This document shows, one piece after another, positions 23,282-32,233 of a DNA stretch of 64,000 nt. Source of the DNA: DATFXM01 sp035315885 (lineage in GTDB: Bacteria; Acidobacteriota; Blastocatellia; UBA7656); contig DATFXM010000068.1 in assembly GCA_035315885.1 (NCBI GenBank), positions 28,780 through 92,779 of the forward strand. The letters run 5' to 3'. The translations under genes were made by a program, and so were the position numbers. The number at the start of each line of letters is the position of its first letter. Position 1 is the first letter of the stretch. A model generated the notes under the pieces. It worked only from the letters and a program-made list of their open reading frames with translations. It did no database searches and was not told the DNA's origin.

Positions 23282-24796
23282 TCAGGGCGCGCGCGTTACC
23301 TTTGCGGTGAAGACTTCTTCCATAGCTAGCCGCGTGCTGCATCCCTGGATGGGGTCCAGTTGACGGCGGCTGTCGGTCCAGATCGGATATGAAACTCCAC
23401 CGAAAGAGACCAGTCCCTCATAGTCCCCTTGTTGATTGCCGTAGTTAATTCCCGGGCATGGAAATAATCCGTTGCAATCATGTTCGTTTGAACTTGTAGT
23501 GCTTACTCGAATATTGGGAGACAAGAAAGTCATTCCGCCATCGGTCGATTGCGTGAGGTAATAGTCGGTCATGAATCGAAAGCCGGTGGTGTCATTTCGC
23601 GTGTCGTAAAAGGAGATGTTCACATCGCCGGTCGTTGGATCCACTGACATCCAATGATTGAACCTATCGACCGCAATTGATAACTGGTCCGCGACAGTAA
23701 CGGGTACGGACCACGTCGAGCCATTATCGTCCGAGTGTGAGAGGAATATGTCGGTCGTGCCCGCGCCATTTAGGTCCATCCAGGAGCAGTATATGCGGCC
23801 GTTATGCGGACCACCGGATCGATCCACATCCAGCGACGGATACACCAGAGCTCGACGGAAAAACTCCGCTGGTATTCCGATATCAAATGGAATTACTTTC
23901 GTCGCAATGGTCCGCTGCGTGTCCCACGTCTTCCCCCCGTCGAGCGAGCGGTTGAAGGCAATAACATTAGCGTTGAAGTCGTTCCAGGAAACATATAGCT
24001 CTCCGTTCGGGCCCACCGCGGGTGACGCGCCAATGGACCGCCCTGGTCCAGAAGGATCATCGGCCCGAGTTATCGTAAAAGTTGCTCCGTGATCGCTTGA
24101 GCTTCCGACACGGATGCCGCCGCCGGTCGAGCCACCCGTTGCCGCATCCCACGCGATATAGATGTTATCTCGAAAAGGGCTATTCAGATTCTTGTCCGTG
24201 GTGATCATTGGCTTGTCGTTAAAATGATTCTCGCCGCCCTCAAAGGAAAAGAATGACACCTCTGGGTAGGTCATGCCGCCATCGGTCGATCGGGCGACGG
24301 CCATTTCCGTCCCGTTTATTCCATTCCCGTTTCCGAGGAACACCACGATATATCCGTAGAAGACATTGCCGCGTGTATCAAAGGCGAGGGACGGGTCCGA
24401 TGCGAAATTGACGCCGTTAGCGCCTTTGGGTGCAGGTAGCGGCAAATCAACGCCTCCCCAATTATCGCCTCCATCCGAAGAAAAGTACCCGCGCATTGGA
24501 AGGCGGAAAATCTCGTTAGAACCCGCCGCAAGGGTTTTCGACTGAAGCGGATTGATAGCAATAAATGTTTCGCTCTGTGGACCGCACTCGTTTGACACGT
24601 CGACATTGCTGCCGACAGTAACGGAGGCTGTTGTTCCGGCAGTGCCCAAGGCTCCGTTGTTGGCGATGTACGTGTATTTATCCCACCAGGTGGGATTATG
24701 GGTGCGGCTGCTGCGCTGGGCGATACCGGACGCAGAAAAACTGGAAACTGCGATGAGAGAGATTATAGCTAGGAGAGTCTTTCGCCGGAGGGTCAT
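23282..24796 (-). CDS. Secreted BNR/Asp-box repeat (sialidase-like propeller) protein
   Basis: 504 aa with a signal peptide (MTLRRKTLLAIISLIAVSSFSASGIAQ) and a GAGGAG ribosome site. Several Asp-box-like blades are visible: YFSSDGGDNWGG, ARSTDGGMTYP, GSSSDHGATF, NRSLDGGKTWD, SHSDDNGSTWS, TQSTDGGMTF. These indicate a six- or seven-bladed propeller of the sialidase/VPS10-like type. The sialidase catalytic Arg triad and Asp cannot be confirmed, so enzymatic activity should not be assumed. The C-terminus (YPIWTDSRR...CSTRLAMEEVFTAKV) matches many predicted secreted exo-alpha-sialidase annotations in soil bacteria. Confidence 0.78.
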   Translation of the reverse strand: MTLRRKTLLAIISLIAVSSFSASGIAQRSSRTHNPTWWDKYTYIANNGALGTAGTTASVTVGSNVDVSNECGPQSETFIAINPLQSKTLAAGSNEIFRLPMRGYFSSDGGDNWGGVDLPLPAPKGANGVNFASDPSLAFDTRGNVFYGYIVVFLGNGNGINGTEMAVARSTDGGMTYPEVSFFSFEGGENHFNDKPMITTDKNLNSPFRDNIYIAWDAATGGSTGGGIRVGSSSDHGATFTITRADDPSGPGRSIGASPAVGPNGELYVSWNDFNANVIAFNRSLDGGKTWDTQRTIATKVIPFDIGIPAEFFRRALVYPSLDVDRSGGPHNGRIYCSWMDLNGAGTTDIFLSHSDDNGSTWSVPVTVADQLSIAVDRFNHWMSVDPTTGDVNISFYDTRNDTTGFRFMTDYYLTQSTDGGMTFLSPNIRVSTTSSNEHDCNGLFPCPGINYGNQQGDYEGLVSFGGVSYPIWTDSRRQLDPIQGCSTRLAMEEVFTAKVTRAP

Positions 24797-25209
24797 ACTT
24801 AGCTCCTCATGGAATCAATGAGTGTGAACTCGGTATGCGCGAACCGAGTTCGCGTCAACCATCGCGCCGAATGTCTGCGGCATGCTACTAAAACGAACCA
24901 GACTGCGGCAAGAGTGGATCCAATCAGGTTGGGTTAAATTGTAGAGGTTGCGACATCGATTCGAACGAGCATAGTTCAAGGCGGAAAGGGCCGGAAGCAA
25001 TTTCCGACCCATTTCCAACCCAATTCTCGCGATGCATTCTGGCGTAGGAACGAAGAACGATCACCACACGTTGAACGACGCCGAACTGAAAGTCCTCGGC
25101 AGGGCCCGGCTAAACTTTCCGGTTCGCGATTCAGTGAACGGCTGAAGGCGTGATCGCAAGTTCGAGCGTTGATGCTGCTCAAGTATCCACTTCGCCGCGG
25201 CGTGTGTAC
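24797..25209. other. Intergenic region, no gene recognised
   Basis: About 410 bases between the propeller gene and the small gene at 25210, both on the minus strand. No convincing frame, tRNA, strong hairpin or repeat is seen. The promoter of the propeller gene is expected here. Confidence 0.5.
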
Positions 25210-25440
25210 CTAAGAAATCGAAATCTCGACCCTCCATTTTTTGTCTTGTTTTATTTCGAAGGGGGACTGACCGTTCACGGGTTCTCCATCAATCGTAACG
25301 GCAATGCTTGTGAACTTAGTATTGTTCTTAGGGGTGAGCTGAATCGTCCGACCTTCCGCACTGGCGTCGCAGTCCTTTTCACTGGAGAGAGTTACTACGG
25401 TAACGTCACTTGGTCCTTGAACAATTATGGGATCTGGCAT
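25210..25440 (-). CDS. Small beta-rich protein encoded behind the TPR kinase
   Basis: 76 aa beginning MPDPIIVQGPSDVTVVTLSSEKDC, with a strong AGGAGA ribosome site, 36 bases downstream of the kinase stop on the same strand. It has alternating hydrophobic/polar residues typical of beta strands (IQLTPKNNTKFTSIAVTIDGEPV, KKWRVEISIS), no signal peptide and no membrane segment. No family is recognised. The position suggests a co-transcribed partner, substrate or effector of the sigma-kinase pair. Confidence 0.7.
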   Translation of the reverse strand: MPDPIIVQGPSDVTVVTLSSEKDCDASAEGRTIQLTPKNNTKFTSIAVTIDGEPVNGQSPFEIKQDKKWRVEISIS

Positions 25441-25476
25441 CTCAGTTCTCCTTTCTTGGTTGAAGCACTTCTTTGG

Positions 25477-28400
25477 TTAATGAGCGATCAGGTTAAGTTG
25501 ACGACGGTAGTTTTGAACATCAGGCCGCGCGAGGTAGTGCTCATAAACTTCCGATCCCCACCTCTGCTGAAGTCCTGAAAGCTGCGTTTGAGCGCGCAAC
25601 GCGCAATCGCGCGCCGCAGCCTCTTGAGCTAACAGTTGATTGGCACGCGCTGCTATCAGCCACGCCTGCCACTCGGAGTCTTGCTGCCCGTCGCGAGCAA
25701 AGATTTCCTGCGCGTTCAATGCAGTGCTTAACGCACCTCGCGCATCGCCGCTCGCTAGCAGGCTCTCGGCAGTCGCAAACGTCGCGCCGGAGCGAAGACG
25801 CGGATCGCCGTTTTGTCTTGCCAATGCGAGAGCCTGCTGACACCAAGGCACCGCTTCGCGTGCGTGTCCTGATCGGGACAGCGCAAGGCCAAGCGTACAC
25901 CTCGCTCGAACGGCAATCTCTGCGTACTGCGACCCGGCCAGTCTGACGGCCTCGCGGCTTTGACCAATCGACTCCTTGAAGTGCTGAAGGCTCAGCTCGA
26001 GGCGCGCCTTCATCAAATCAACGGAGGCTGCCAATTCCGGCTGAGAGCCTTGAAGACTCTCCGCTATGGAGTGCGCTTCCTCGACCGCTGCTCTTGCCTC
26101 CTCGTAACGACCTATTTGCCACAACAAACCGCCGCGCTCCACGGATGCGTAGCCAAGACTAACTCCGACATTCAGCGATTTATATATATGGTAACTCTCA
26201 TCCAGATGGCCGAGTGCTTCGGGGTATAGTTCCTGAATCGCTAGAACATTGCCGATCTCCGCGTGCGAGAAAGCAACAGACGCCTGATCGTTTGCTCGCT
26301 CCGCAAGCTGCAACTGTTCATCTAATGTGCGTAGCGCTATCTGGTAGTCACCCTTTTGACTCTGCAGGCGCCCGAGCAGGGTGAGGGCCAGCGAAAGCCA
26401 CGCTCGATATCCTCCCCTTTGAAGGAACGGGAGCGATTGTTCGAGGTAGCTCAAGGCCTCATCCGCCTTGCCCTGTTGATATCGCAGGCTGCCAAGCTGG
26501 AGAAGCGCCAACGCTTCGTTCAGCCGTCCGTTGTTGTTTCGAGCAAGGTCGAGCGCCTCTTTGTAAGACCTGTCAGCGTCAGCATACTGACCCTGACGGA
26601 AAAATGTATTGCCAAGCCAGATCAGACCGCCCGTAGCTTCATTCTCCATTCCATTGGCCCGTGCCAGCTCAATCGCTCGAATAGCCTTATCCTGAGCTTG
26701 ATTTCCAAGGCCCTGGGAGGCGTCCACGCTGCTCAATGCAAACATCGCGCGCACGTATTGATACTGGTTCTGGGTCGTGTCCGAGACTTTTAGCGCTTCC
26801 TCAAGCTGTGCTCGAGCTTCCGGCATCCTGAGCTGGTTCATCAGCACAAAACCACGCTGATAGTGAACCTCGGTTGCGCCTTCGAGGTCGCCAAGCGCCC
26901 CATAAAGCGAATCGGCCATATCGAACGCATCCTTCGACGCGTCGAAACTCCGACGACGACCATAGAGGATACCCAGCCTAAGAAAGGCGGCTGCGTCTGA
27001 TGGAGCAACTTGCGCGGCTTGCTGATAACTCTCCACCGCTTCCTCAAACTGCTCATTTTTCTCGTACGCGCGACCGAGGTATACAAGCGCATGAGGTCTT
27101 TCCGCTGCAGCTGCGTGATCGGCAACAGACTTGTAAGTCGCGATGGCTGGGCCTAGTTCGCCCAATACCTCCTGCCTGATGCCTTGCAGGTACAGCCTGT
27201 CCAAAGGCGATAGTCTAACTGGAGAGTTCGGCAATGTGGCCGCGCGATCTATTTCGCTGCGCGCGTTATCGAAGGCGTCCAGTTCTGTATAAGCTTGAGC
27301 AAGCCTCGCGTGCGCGAGGGCAAATTCTCCATCCGAGTTGACCGCCTTCTCGAATGCCTTACCTGCCACAAAGTACGAGGCGTTGCGGAATGCCCGTGTG
27401 CCCTCGTCGTACCAGTATTGCGCATCGGATAACGGCGCTCTCGTTTTCAACTCGCTGATTGCCGTGGGCAAGGACCATGCAGCGACGCCCAGCATCAGTG
27501 CAATGATAGGAGTGAAGACTTGCGGTCTGCGCAACGCTCGGTTCAACGCGGCCGATGCGACGGCCATCCGCGTCCAGAAATCGTGGGACACCGATGCAGG
27601 CGGTGCAGGTTCGATTGTCATGAGCCGCTTCACCGCTTGAAGATGTTGAAGCAACTCAATTGCCGACTGATGACGTGCCTCCGGATCTTTCGACATCGCT
27701 TTTGCAACAAGCGCATCGATCTCAAGTCGCACTTCTGGATTCAACTGAGACGGGGGCGGGGGATCAAAGTTCCTGACTTTGTCAAGAACCTTCGCCTCGG
27801 TAGGACCGCGGAAAGGCGGCGTGCCTGTGATCGATTCGTACAGCAACGTCCCGAGCGAAAACAGATCAGTACGCGCATCGACTATTCCGCCGCTGGCCTG
27901 TTCCGGCGACATGTAGGGCGCGGTTCCAATAATCGCTCCTGTTGCCGAGAGCCTTGCGAACTGGCAAGGATCGGACCTATCCGAGGCTCCCAGCGCACCC
28001 AGATCCGCCGCACCTGGCTGCATGATCTTGGCTACGCCAAAATCCAATACCTTCACCTCGCCCACCGGAGTGATGATCACATTATGAGGCTTGATATCGC
28101 GGTGGATGATGCCGCGGGAGTGTGCGAAAGCGACGGCTTCAGCAATGCGAATTGCGATGTCAAGCGCGTCGCTTACGGATGGTCGGTCGCGCGAGATTCG
28201 GTCGGCAAGTGTCGCTCCATCGACGTATTGCATCGCGATAAAGCTACGCTCACCTCTTTGATTGATTTCGTGAACCGAGCAAATGTTGGGGTGATCCAGC
28301 CCCGCGAGTAGCTGGGCTTCGACTATCAGACGTCTTCTGGCTAGGTCGTTTGCTTCGAGGCACGAAGGCAGAAACTTGATCGCCACCTGACGTTTCAGGC

Positions 28401-28713
28401 TTCCATCGTACGCAAGATAGACCCGACCCATTCCGCCGCTGCCGATTTCCCTACGGATAGTGTATTTGTCCAGAACCGTACCGGCTGCCAACTCGTCCTG
28501 GTTGAACTCACAGAACTCCGCGGCAGCCGCGAGGGCGGGTGTGCCGAGAAAACTCTCCGCTCGCATCCGGCACGTCAGGAGAGACTCGACTTCTTCTCGA
28601 CAGGCCTGATCCGGCCCACAGGCAGCCTCGACGAAGGCAGAGCGTTCGGAGACGGGTAGCTTGAGCGCATCATGCCAAACGTTTTCGATCTTGGTCCAGT
28701 AATGGGATCTCAT
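25477..28713 (-). CDS. Transmembrane serine/threonine protein kinase with C-terminal TPR array
   Basis: 1078 aa. After an 80-residue N-terminal helical region common in these kinases, the PknB-type kinase domain shows the glycine loop GSGGMGRV (residues 91-98), the ATP lysine in VAIKF (113), the catalytic HRDIKPHN (204-211), DFG (224-226) and APYMSPEQASG. A hydrophobic segment near residue 400 (VFTPIIALMLGVAAWSLP) is followed by about 600 residues of tetratricopeptide repeats. The kinase would be cytoplasmic and the TPR part on the other side of the membrane if that helix spans it. It lies 55 bases after the ECF sigma gene, in the usual order for this family. Confidence 0.92.
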   Translation of the reverse strand: MRSHYWTKIENVWHDALKLPVSERSAFVEAACGPDQACREEVESLLTCRMRAESFLGTPALAAAAEFCEFNQDELAAGTVLDKYTIRREIGSGGMGRVYLAYDGSLKRQVAIKFLPSCLEANDLARRRLIVEAQLLAGLDHPNICSVHEINQRGERSFIAMQYVDGATLADRISRDRPSVSDALDIAIRIAEAVAFAHSRGIIHRDIKPHNVIITPVGEVKVLDFGVAKIMQPGAADLGALGASDRSDPCQFARLSATGAIIGTAPYMSPEQASGGIVDARTDLFSLGTLLYESITGTPPFRGPTEAKVLDKVRNFDPPPPSQLNPEVRLEIDALVAKAMSKDPEARHQSAIELLQHLQAVKRLMTIEPAPPASVSHDFWTRMAVASAALNRALRRPQVFTPIIALMLGVAAWSLPTAISELKTRAPLSDAQYWYDEGTRAFRNASYFVAGKAFEKAVNSDGEFALAHARLAQAYTELDAFDNARSEIDRAATLPNSPVRLSPLDRLYLQGIRQEVLGELGPAIATYKSVADHAAAAERPHALVYLGRAYEKNEQFEEAVESYQQAAQVAPSDAAAFLRLGILYGRRRSFDASKDAFDMADSLYGALGDLEGATEVHYQRGFVLMNQLRMPEARAQLEEALKVSDTTQNQYQYVRAMFALSSVDASQGLGNQAQDKAIRAIELARANGMENEATGGLIWLGNTFFRQGQYADADRSYKEALDLARNNNGRLNEALALLQLGSLRYQQGKADEALSYLEQSLPFLQRGGYRAWLSLALTLLGRLQSQKGDYQIALRTLDEQLQLAERANDQASVAFSHAEIGNVLAIQELYPEALGHLDESYHIYKSLNVGVSLGYASVERGGLLWQIGRYEEARAAVEEAHSIAESLQGSQPELAASVDLMKARLELSLQHFKESIGQSREAVRLAGSQYAEIAVRARCTLGLALSRSGHAREAVPWCQQALALARQNGDPRLRSGATFATAESLLASGDARGALSTALNAQEIFARDGQQDSEWQAWLIAARANQLLAQEAAARDCALRAQTQLSGLQQRWGSEVYEHYLARPDVQNYRRQLNLIAH

Positions 28714-28768
28714 CGCACGCCTTCCACTGGATAAGGCGGAAAAGAACCTCGATTCCTATCACCCGGGT

Positions 28769-29425
28769 CTACTGAGAGTCAGCCTTGTCGTATTCTTTGA
28801 GGTGTCGTTCGATTTGCGCGCTGGCTTGCACATCTTGCCCGGCGCGGCGGGTCAGCTCGCGAAACAACCACGCCTTTGCCAAATCCCAATCGCGGTTGAC
28901 GCTGGATTCGGAAATGTCGAGCACCTCTGCGGTCTCCTTCGCAGTAAGCTCGAGAATGTAGCGCAACTCAACTACTCGGCATTTGCGTTCGTCAATCTCG
29001 GCGAGCTTCTCGAGCGCCTCATGAACTGCGATCAGTTGAACTGCCCGGGACTCGGGCGAGCGTTCGCTGGAAATGAGTGAAGCAGCGGCTTCGAGATCTA
29101 CTCGGTCAAGTTTTTCGACGTGCTTGACAGTGAGGAAGTGTCGCGCATGATCGACCAGCACTCGACGCATGGCTCGTGCGGCTACACCCATGAAGTGGTT
29201 TCGATTCTGCCAGTTTATTCCCTTGTGATCTACCAGTCGTATGTATGCTTCATTGACCAGCGCCGACGTCTGAAGAGTGTGTCCAGCGCGCTCTCCTCGC
29301 ATGTAAAGATGCGCGAGAGCGTGCATTTCTTCGTAAACGATGGGGAACAACTCTTCTAACGCACTTTGATCCCCGTTACGCCACCTGATGAGTAGTGCCG
29401 TCACTGATTCGCGCGGAGTGGGCAT
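28769..29425 (-). CDS. ECF-type RNA polymerase sigma factor (TIGR02999-like)
   Basis: 218 aa. Region 2 is seen as EELFPIVYEEMHALAHLYMRGERAGHTLQTSALVNEAYIRLVD and NRNHFMGVAARAMRRVLVDHAR. Region 4 is KCRVVELRYILELTAKETAEVLDISESSVNRDWDLAKAWLFREL with its helix-turn-helix. The wording matches the TIGR02999 group, which is abundant in Acidobacteriota and Planctomycetota and usually sits next to Ser/Thr kinases rather than classic anti-sigma factors. First gene of a sigma-kinase-small protein operon. The kinase probably controls its activity, which is inference from context. Confidence 0.9.
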   Translation of the reverse strand: MPTPRESVTALLIRWRNGDQSALEELFPIVYEEMHALAHLYMRGERAGHTLQTSALVNEAYIRLVDHKGINWQNRNHFMGVAARAMRRVLVDHARHFLTVKHVEKLDRVDLEAAASLISSERSPESRAVQLIAVHEALEKLAEIDERKCRVVELRYILELTAKETAEVLDISESSVNRDWDLAKAWLFRELTRRAGQDVQASAQIERHLKEYDKADSQ

Positions 29426-29768
29426 TGGACCCCCCGGGAGTGAGTGGAGGAAAAACCGAGCAATTATACTCCAAATTCACGATAGCGCTAGTTAAACGAC
29501 CAGCGTCGACGCTCGACTCGACCAGTCACTGTCCGCTCAGTCTGGGACACAATCAAAGATTTCTGATAGTCGACTCGCCCGGATTTCGCCTTACGTTTTG
29601 TGAGGCGTTCTAGAGCACTCTCGTTCTCTACGGCTCACCGTTTTTCCGACGAGAGATCCCTCCTGGCGACTTGGTGACGCCGGGCTGCTGCCGCAGCTCG
29701 GAGGGGATCGGTGTGTCCGCGGTCTGAACGAGGTGCGAGCCAAACAGCCTGTTTCGGCGAGGTGAGTA
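29426..29768. promoter_or_regulatory. Divergent intergenic region between the sigma operon and the JAMM-like gene
   Basis: About 340 bases from which both flanking genes are transcribed outwards. No credible gene lies inside. Specific -35/-10 elements could not be assigned. Confidence 0.4.
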
Positions 29769-30320
29769 ATGAAACGAACTCTATGGTCGGTGTTACTGAT
29801 AGTGATTGTGGTGTCAGATATTGTGAACGCTGGTACTAGTGCGAAAGCGCTCCAGCAAGACACTGGCGGAGATAATGGACTTCTCAAGATGCTCGCGAAT
29901 TTTGACAACGTGGTCATAGGTACTTTCGAGAAAGCGTGGAGAGCGTCCGGTAACGGCAGCTGGGACACGGAAGTTGTGGTATTGATCAAAAGACGGGTTG
30001 ACGGTACTTACTTGGCCGAACTTCTCAAGCCCACCAACGAGTTCCAGCATTTAACATTCACATGGAGAGCGTCGATACAGGCCATCGTGCATACCCATCC
30101 GACAATTACCAATCCGAGACCCTCGGAGAAAGACATCGATGTGGCGAACCAGCATCGCGTGCCCGTGCTGACCCTCACTGCTAAAGGTTTGTACGCTTAC
30201 GACCCTGTCAGCAGGAAGGTCCTGAAGCTTATGAGCGGCACGGATTGGCGCGATCCCGCTAAGTGGCAGTTAAAGGCTGAATCCGTAGCCACCGATGCAA
30301 AGGTCGGGAGGAAAGAGTAG
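29769..30320 (+). CDS. Secreted JAB/MPN (JAMM)-like or DUF4329-like domain protein
   Basis: 183 aa with a signal peptide (MKRTLWSVLLIVIVVSDIVNAGTSAKA) and a GAGGTGAG ribosome site. The rest contains a metal-site pattern typical of JAMM-type folds: a Glu in DTEVVVLIKR, then HTHPTITNPRPSEKDIDVA, i.e. HxHP followed by SxxD. This matches both the JAB/MPN+ metalloprotease signature and the related DUF4329 domains. If active it would be a zinc isopeptidase or peptidase in the periplasm. The overall family assignment is from motif reading only. Confidence 0.65.
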   Translation: MKRTLWSVLLIVIVVSDIVNAGTSAKALQQDTGGDNGLLKMLANFDNVVIGTFEKAWRASGNGSWDTEVVVLIKRRVDGTYLAELLKPTNEFQHLTFTWRASIQAIVHTHPTITNPRPSEKDIDVANQHRVPVLTLTAKGLYAYDPVSRKVLKLMSGTDWRDPAKWQLKAESVATDAKVGRKE

Positions 30321-30438
30321 GAATTCGCAACTGCAGCCTCGCGACGTGTCTTCACAGCGTGGTCGAGCGTGAGTAATTTCTTGTGTTGGGACGACCAAGC
30401 CGAGATGTTTCTTAGTCGTCACTTCTCGCATGCATTTT

Positions 30439-30466
30439 GCGGGAGGGCCTGAGTTGGTCCTCCCGC
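30439..30466 (+). terminator. Hairpin terminator candidate
   Basis: GCGGGAGG (30439-30446) pairs with CCTCCCGC (30459-30466). The stem can extend inward by three pairs, including one G-T wobble. It is preceded by TTTT, which would serve as the T tract's complement side for a minus-strand reading (AAAA), and lacks a T run after it on the plus strand. It lies between convergent genes. Confidence 0.5.
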
Positions 30467-30591
30467 GTTGAGTCCAGCATCAGAATTCGGGTCAGCGAGG
30501 TTCAGCGACTGGGATCGCTATCGGCCAGCCCCGGAAGTCCGTGGATGCGAGTTGCAATTCCGGACCTCTCATGCAGCTCGGCTAGAGTTAG

Positions 30592-30783
30592 TCAGCAACT
30601 GCATCCGCTGGCCTCTCGCCGAGCGTCTTCCGAGGGGTCCTCGACGAGCCTGACAACACGTCCAAGCCTCAGCACATGAAATGACTTCTTACCGTTATGC
30701 ATCTCGCATTGGATGCCCGATAGTTCGTCATCATCTTCTATTCCGGCAGATTCTGCTGCTTTCTTGATCTCTAACCAGGTCAT
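30592..30783 (-). CDS. Small conserved-looking protein MTWLEIKKAAESAG..., unknown function
   Basis: 63 aa starting MTWLEIKKAAESAGIEDDDELSGIQCEMHNGK and ending in SGCSC. Acidic N-terminal half, small beta-like centre (SFHVLRLGRVVRLVE), Cys-rich tail. An AAGGA ribosome site precedes the ATG. The composition is protein-like, and I have the impression of similar short proteins in Acidobacteriota, but I cannot name a family. Confidence 0.6.
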   Translation of the reverse strand: MTWLEIKKAAESAGIEDDDELSGIQCEMHNGKKSFHVLRLGRVVRLVEDPSEDARREASGCSC

Positions 30784-31441
30784 ATTCCTTCATTGCTCCT
30801 TTGCGTGCGTGATCGATACTTGCGATCGCTTGCGGATCCTTTCTCAATCTTTCGTACGCACGTTCTGATTACATCCCACGTCGATCGAAAGACCCTGCGA
30901 ACTTGTTGCTCACCTCGAGCACTACCTGCGTCGTGCGCAGTGAATGGTCTGTTCGCGGCATCAAAGTCCTGGAGAGCCGGACCGACTGGCTGAAGGTGAG
31001 CAAGTGCATGGCGTTCAGCTATCCTCTGAATGAGTCGAGCCCTGAGTAACGCTCGCAAACTGACCTGCTTCTGATCCAAATGCCGGCTTGCTACTACCGC
31101 GCGTCTGTTCATTGAGTTCGTCATGATCGCCCCCGTCACGGCTTCCGGTTCTCTCTTTCACTGACGGATTGAGCCTAGCAGGGGACGCGTAAGGAAGTAA
31201 TAAGTTGGGCGTTAAGAGTTTGTTATTGGCAGATGAAACAGTGCGCGGCACCCGCGGACTGTGCTCCTGAGGCGCTCCATTACGACTTCTTGATGCAATG
31301 CTTACAAATTTTCTATGCGCAACTTATTACTTCCTAAGCTGACGGTTGCTACGGTTTGATTTCGTTTCTTTGAGCGTCGTGCACGGAGCGACAGAAAGGA
31401 GAAGCGACAATGACACTTAAGGAAGGCTGGAGAATCAAGTC
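30784..31441. other. Intergenic region of about 650 bases, no gene supported
   Basis: A 119-codon minus-strand frame (30780-31139) overlaps the small gene's start as ATGA but lacks recognisable protein character. Two near-identical AT-rich phrases, ACTTATTACTTCC (around 31322) and GGAAGTAATAAGTTG (around 31193), form a distant inverted repeat flanking about 110 bases. Nothing else is seen. Confidence 0.4.
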
Positions 31442-31696
31442 ATGTCTGCGCTAACGGTGTTTGGCCTGATTGCAGTCGTGGCGATGGTTGTGTGCTATGC
31501 GCTGGAAGAACGCAGCCCGCTGTTCATCTTGTTATTCGCCGCATCATGCCTATTGGCATCGGTCTACGGCTTCCTGCAAGGAGCGTGGCCGTTTGGCGTA
31601 GTGGAGGCTATCTGGTCCCTGTTAGCTGTGAGAAGGTGGCGGCTGGCTGAGCGTGTCCACCACGCAGCTTACACTTCGAGGAGCATGTCGTGGTAG
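31442..31696 (+). CDS. Small membrane protein of the YGFLQGAWPFGVVE family, unknown function
   Basis: 84 aa. Three hydrophobic stretches (LTVFGLIAVVAMVVCYALEE, LFILLFAASCLLASVYGFL, WPFGVVEAIWSLLAVRRW). The phrase YGFLQGAWPFGVVEAIWSLLAVRRW is typical of a widespread family of small uncharacterised proteins in soil bacteria. TGGAGAAT precedes the start. A strong terminator hairpin begins five bases after the stop, so it is a single-gene unit at its 3' end. Confidence 0.75.
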   Translation: MSALTVFGLIAVVAMVVCYALEERSPLFILLFAASCLLASVYGFLQGAWPFGVVEAIWSLLAVRRWRLAERVHHAAYTSRSMSW

Positions 31697-31700
31697 GCGA

Positions 31701-31743
31701 ATCAAGACTGGTGAAACAAAAAACTTGTTTCACCGGTCTTGAT
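31701..31743 (+). terminator. Strong rho-independent-type terminator hairpin
   Basis: ATCAAGACTGGTGAAACAA (31701-31719) pairs with TTGTTTCACCGGTCTTGAT (31725-31743), one wobble in 19 pairs, around an A-rich five-base loop. It follows the 84-aa membrane protein directly. The near-perfect symmetry makes it likely to work in either direction. Confidence 0.75.
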
Positions 31744-32007
31744 CGTTGTCGTGAACGGCATCGGCGAATTGTAAATGCCACTCGAGTTCTCAATGATACG
31801 GTCCACTAATAGGCTTACGAACAATTGATTCCTTCCTTATACCTTTCTTACGCAACTCAGGTTAGAGTCTTGAGGTAGGATGATGCCGGAGACGAATTGC
31901 GAGATAGACAGGACAATCCTGATAGTCGATGGCATCGTTCTGCGTTTGTTACAAAGACAAGTGCATGCGCCACCGTCTGAAAGGCTGCAGCATCTGACTG
32001 GAGGTCT

Positions 32008-32199
32008 ATGGACTCGGAACCTCACCAATTAGGGCTTATTGCTTTACTTCTGTTCGTGTTGTACGCGGCTCTTGTACTTCCCGGGATTTATCGATATATG
32101 AAACCTCGAGGAAGACGGGAAAGCGGCGATTCAGATTCAGCCGAGAGGACTCCTGTTGTAGTTCCATCCTCGAGTCGCGATCCGACGATCCTCACATAA
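32008..32199 (+). CDS. Small single-helix membrane protein preceding the kdpA remnant
   Basis: 63 aa with one hydrophobic helix (LGLIALLLFVLYAALVLPGIYRYM) and a polar, Ser/Arg-rich tail; a good GGAGG site precedes the ATG. It occupies the place where the short KdpF peptide usually stands before kdpA, 34 bases upstream of it. The sequence does not clearly match KdpF, so this remains only a possibility. Confidence 0.55.
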   Translation: MDSEPHQLGLIALLLFVLYAALVLPGIYRYMKPRGRRESGDSDSAERTPVVVPSSSRDPTILT

Positions 32200-32233
32200 A
32201 CGCATTTCCGAAATCGTAAGCAAGAGGGTCGGA

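Noticed and set aside
23282..24796. Calling the BNR-repeat protein an active sialidase
   Set aside because: Asp-box blades are clear, but the catalytic Arg triad, Asp and Tyr/Glu could not be identified; only a propeller fold is supported.
30780..31139. 119-codon minus-strand frame overlapping the small gene start as ATGA
   Set aside because: The overlap could suggest coupling, but the sequence has no recognisable fold, is Arg-rich, and has no clear ribosome site. It is left as uncertain non-coding.
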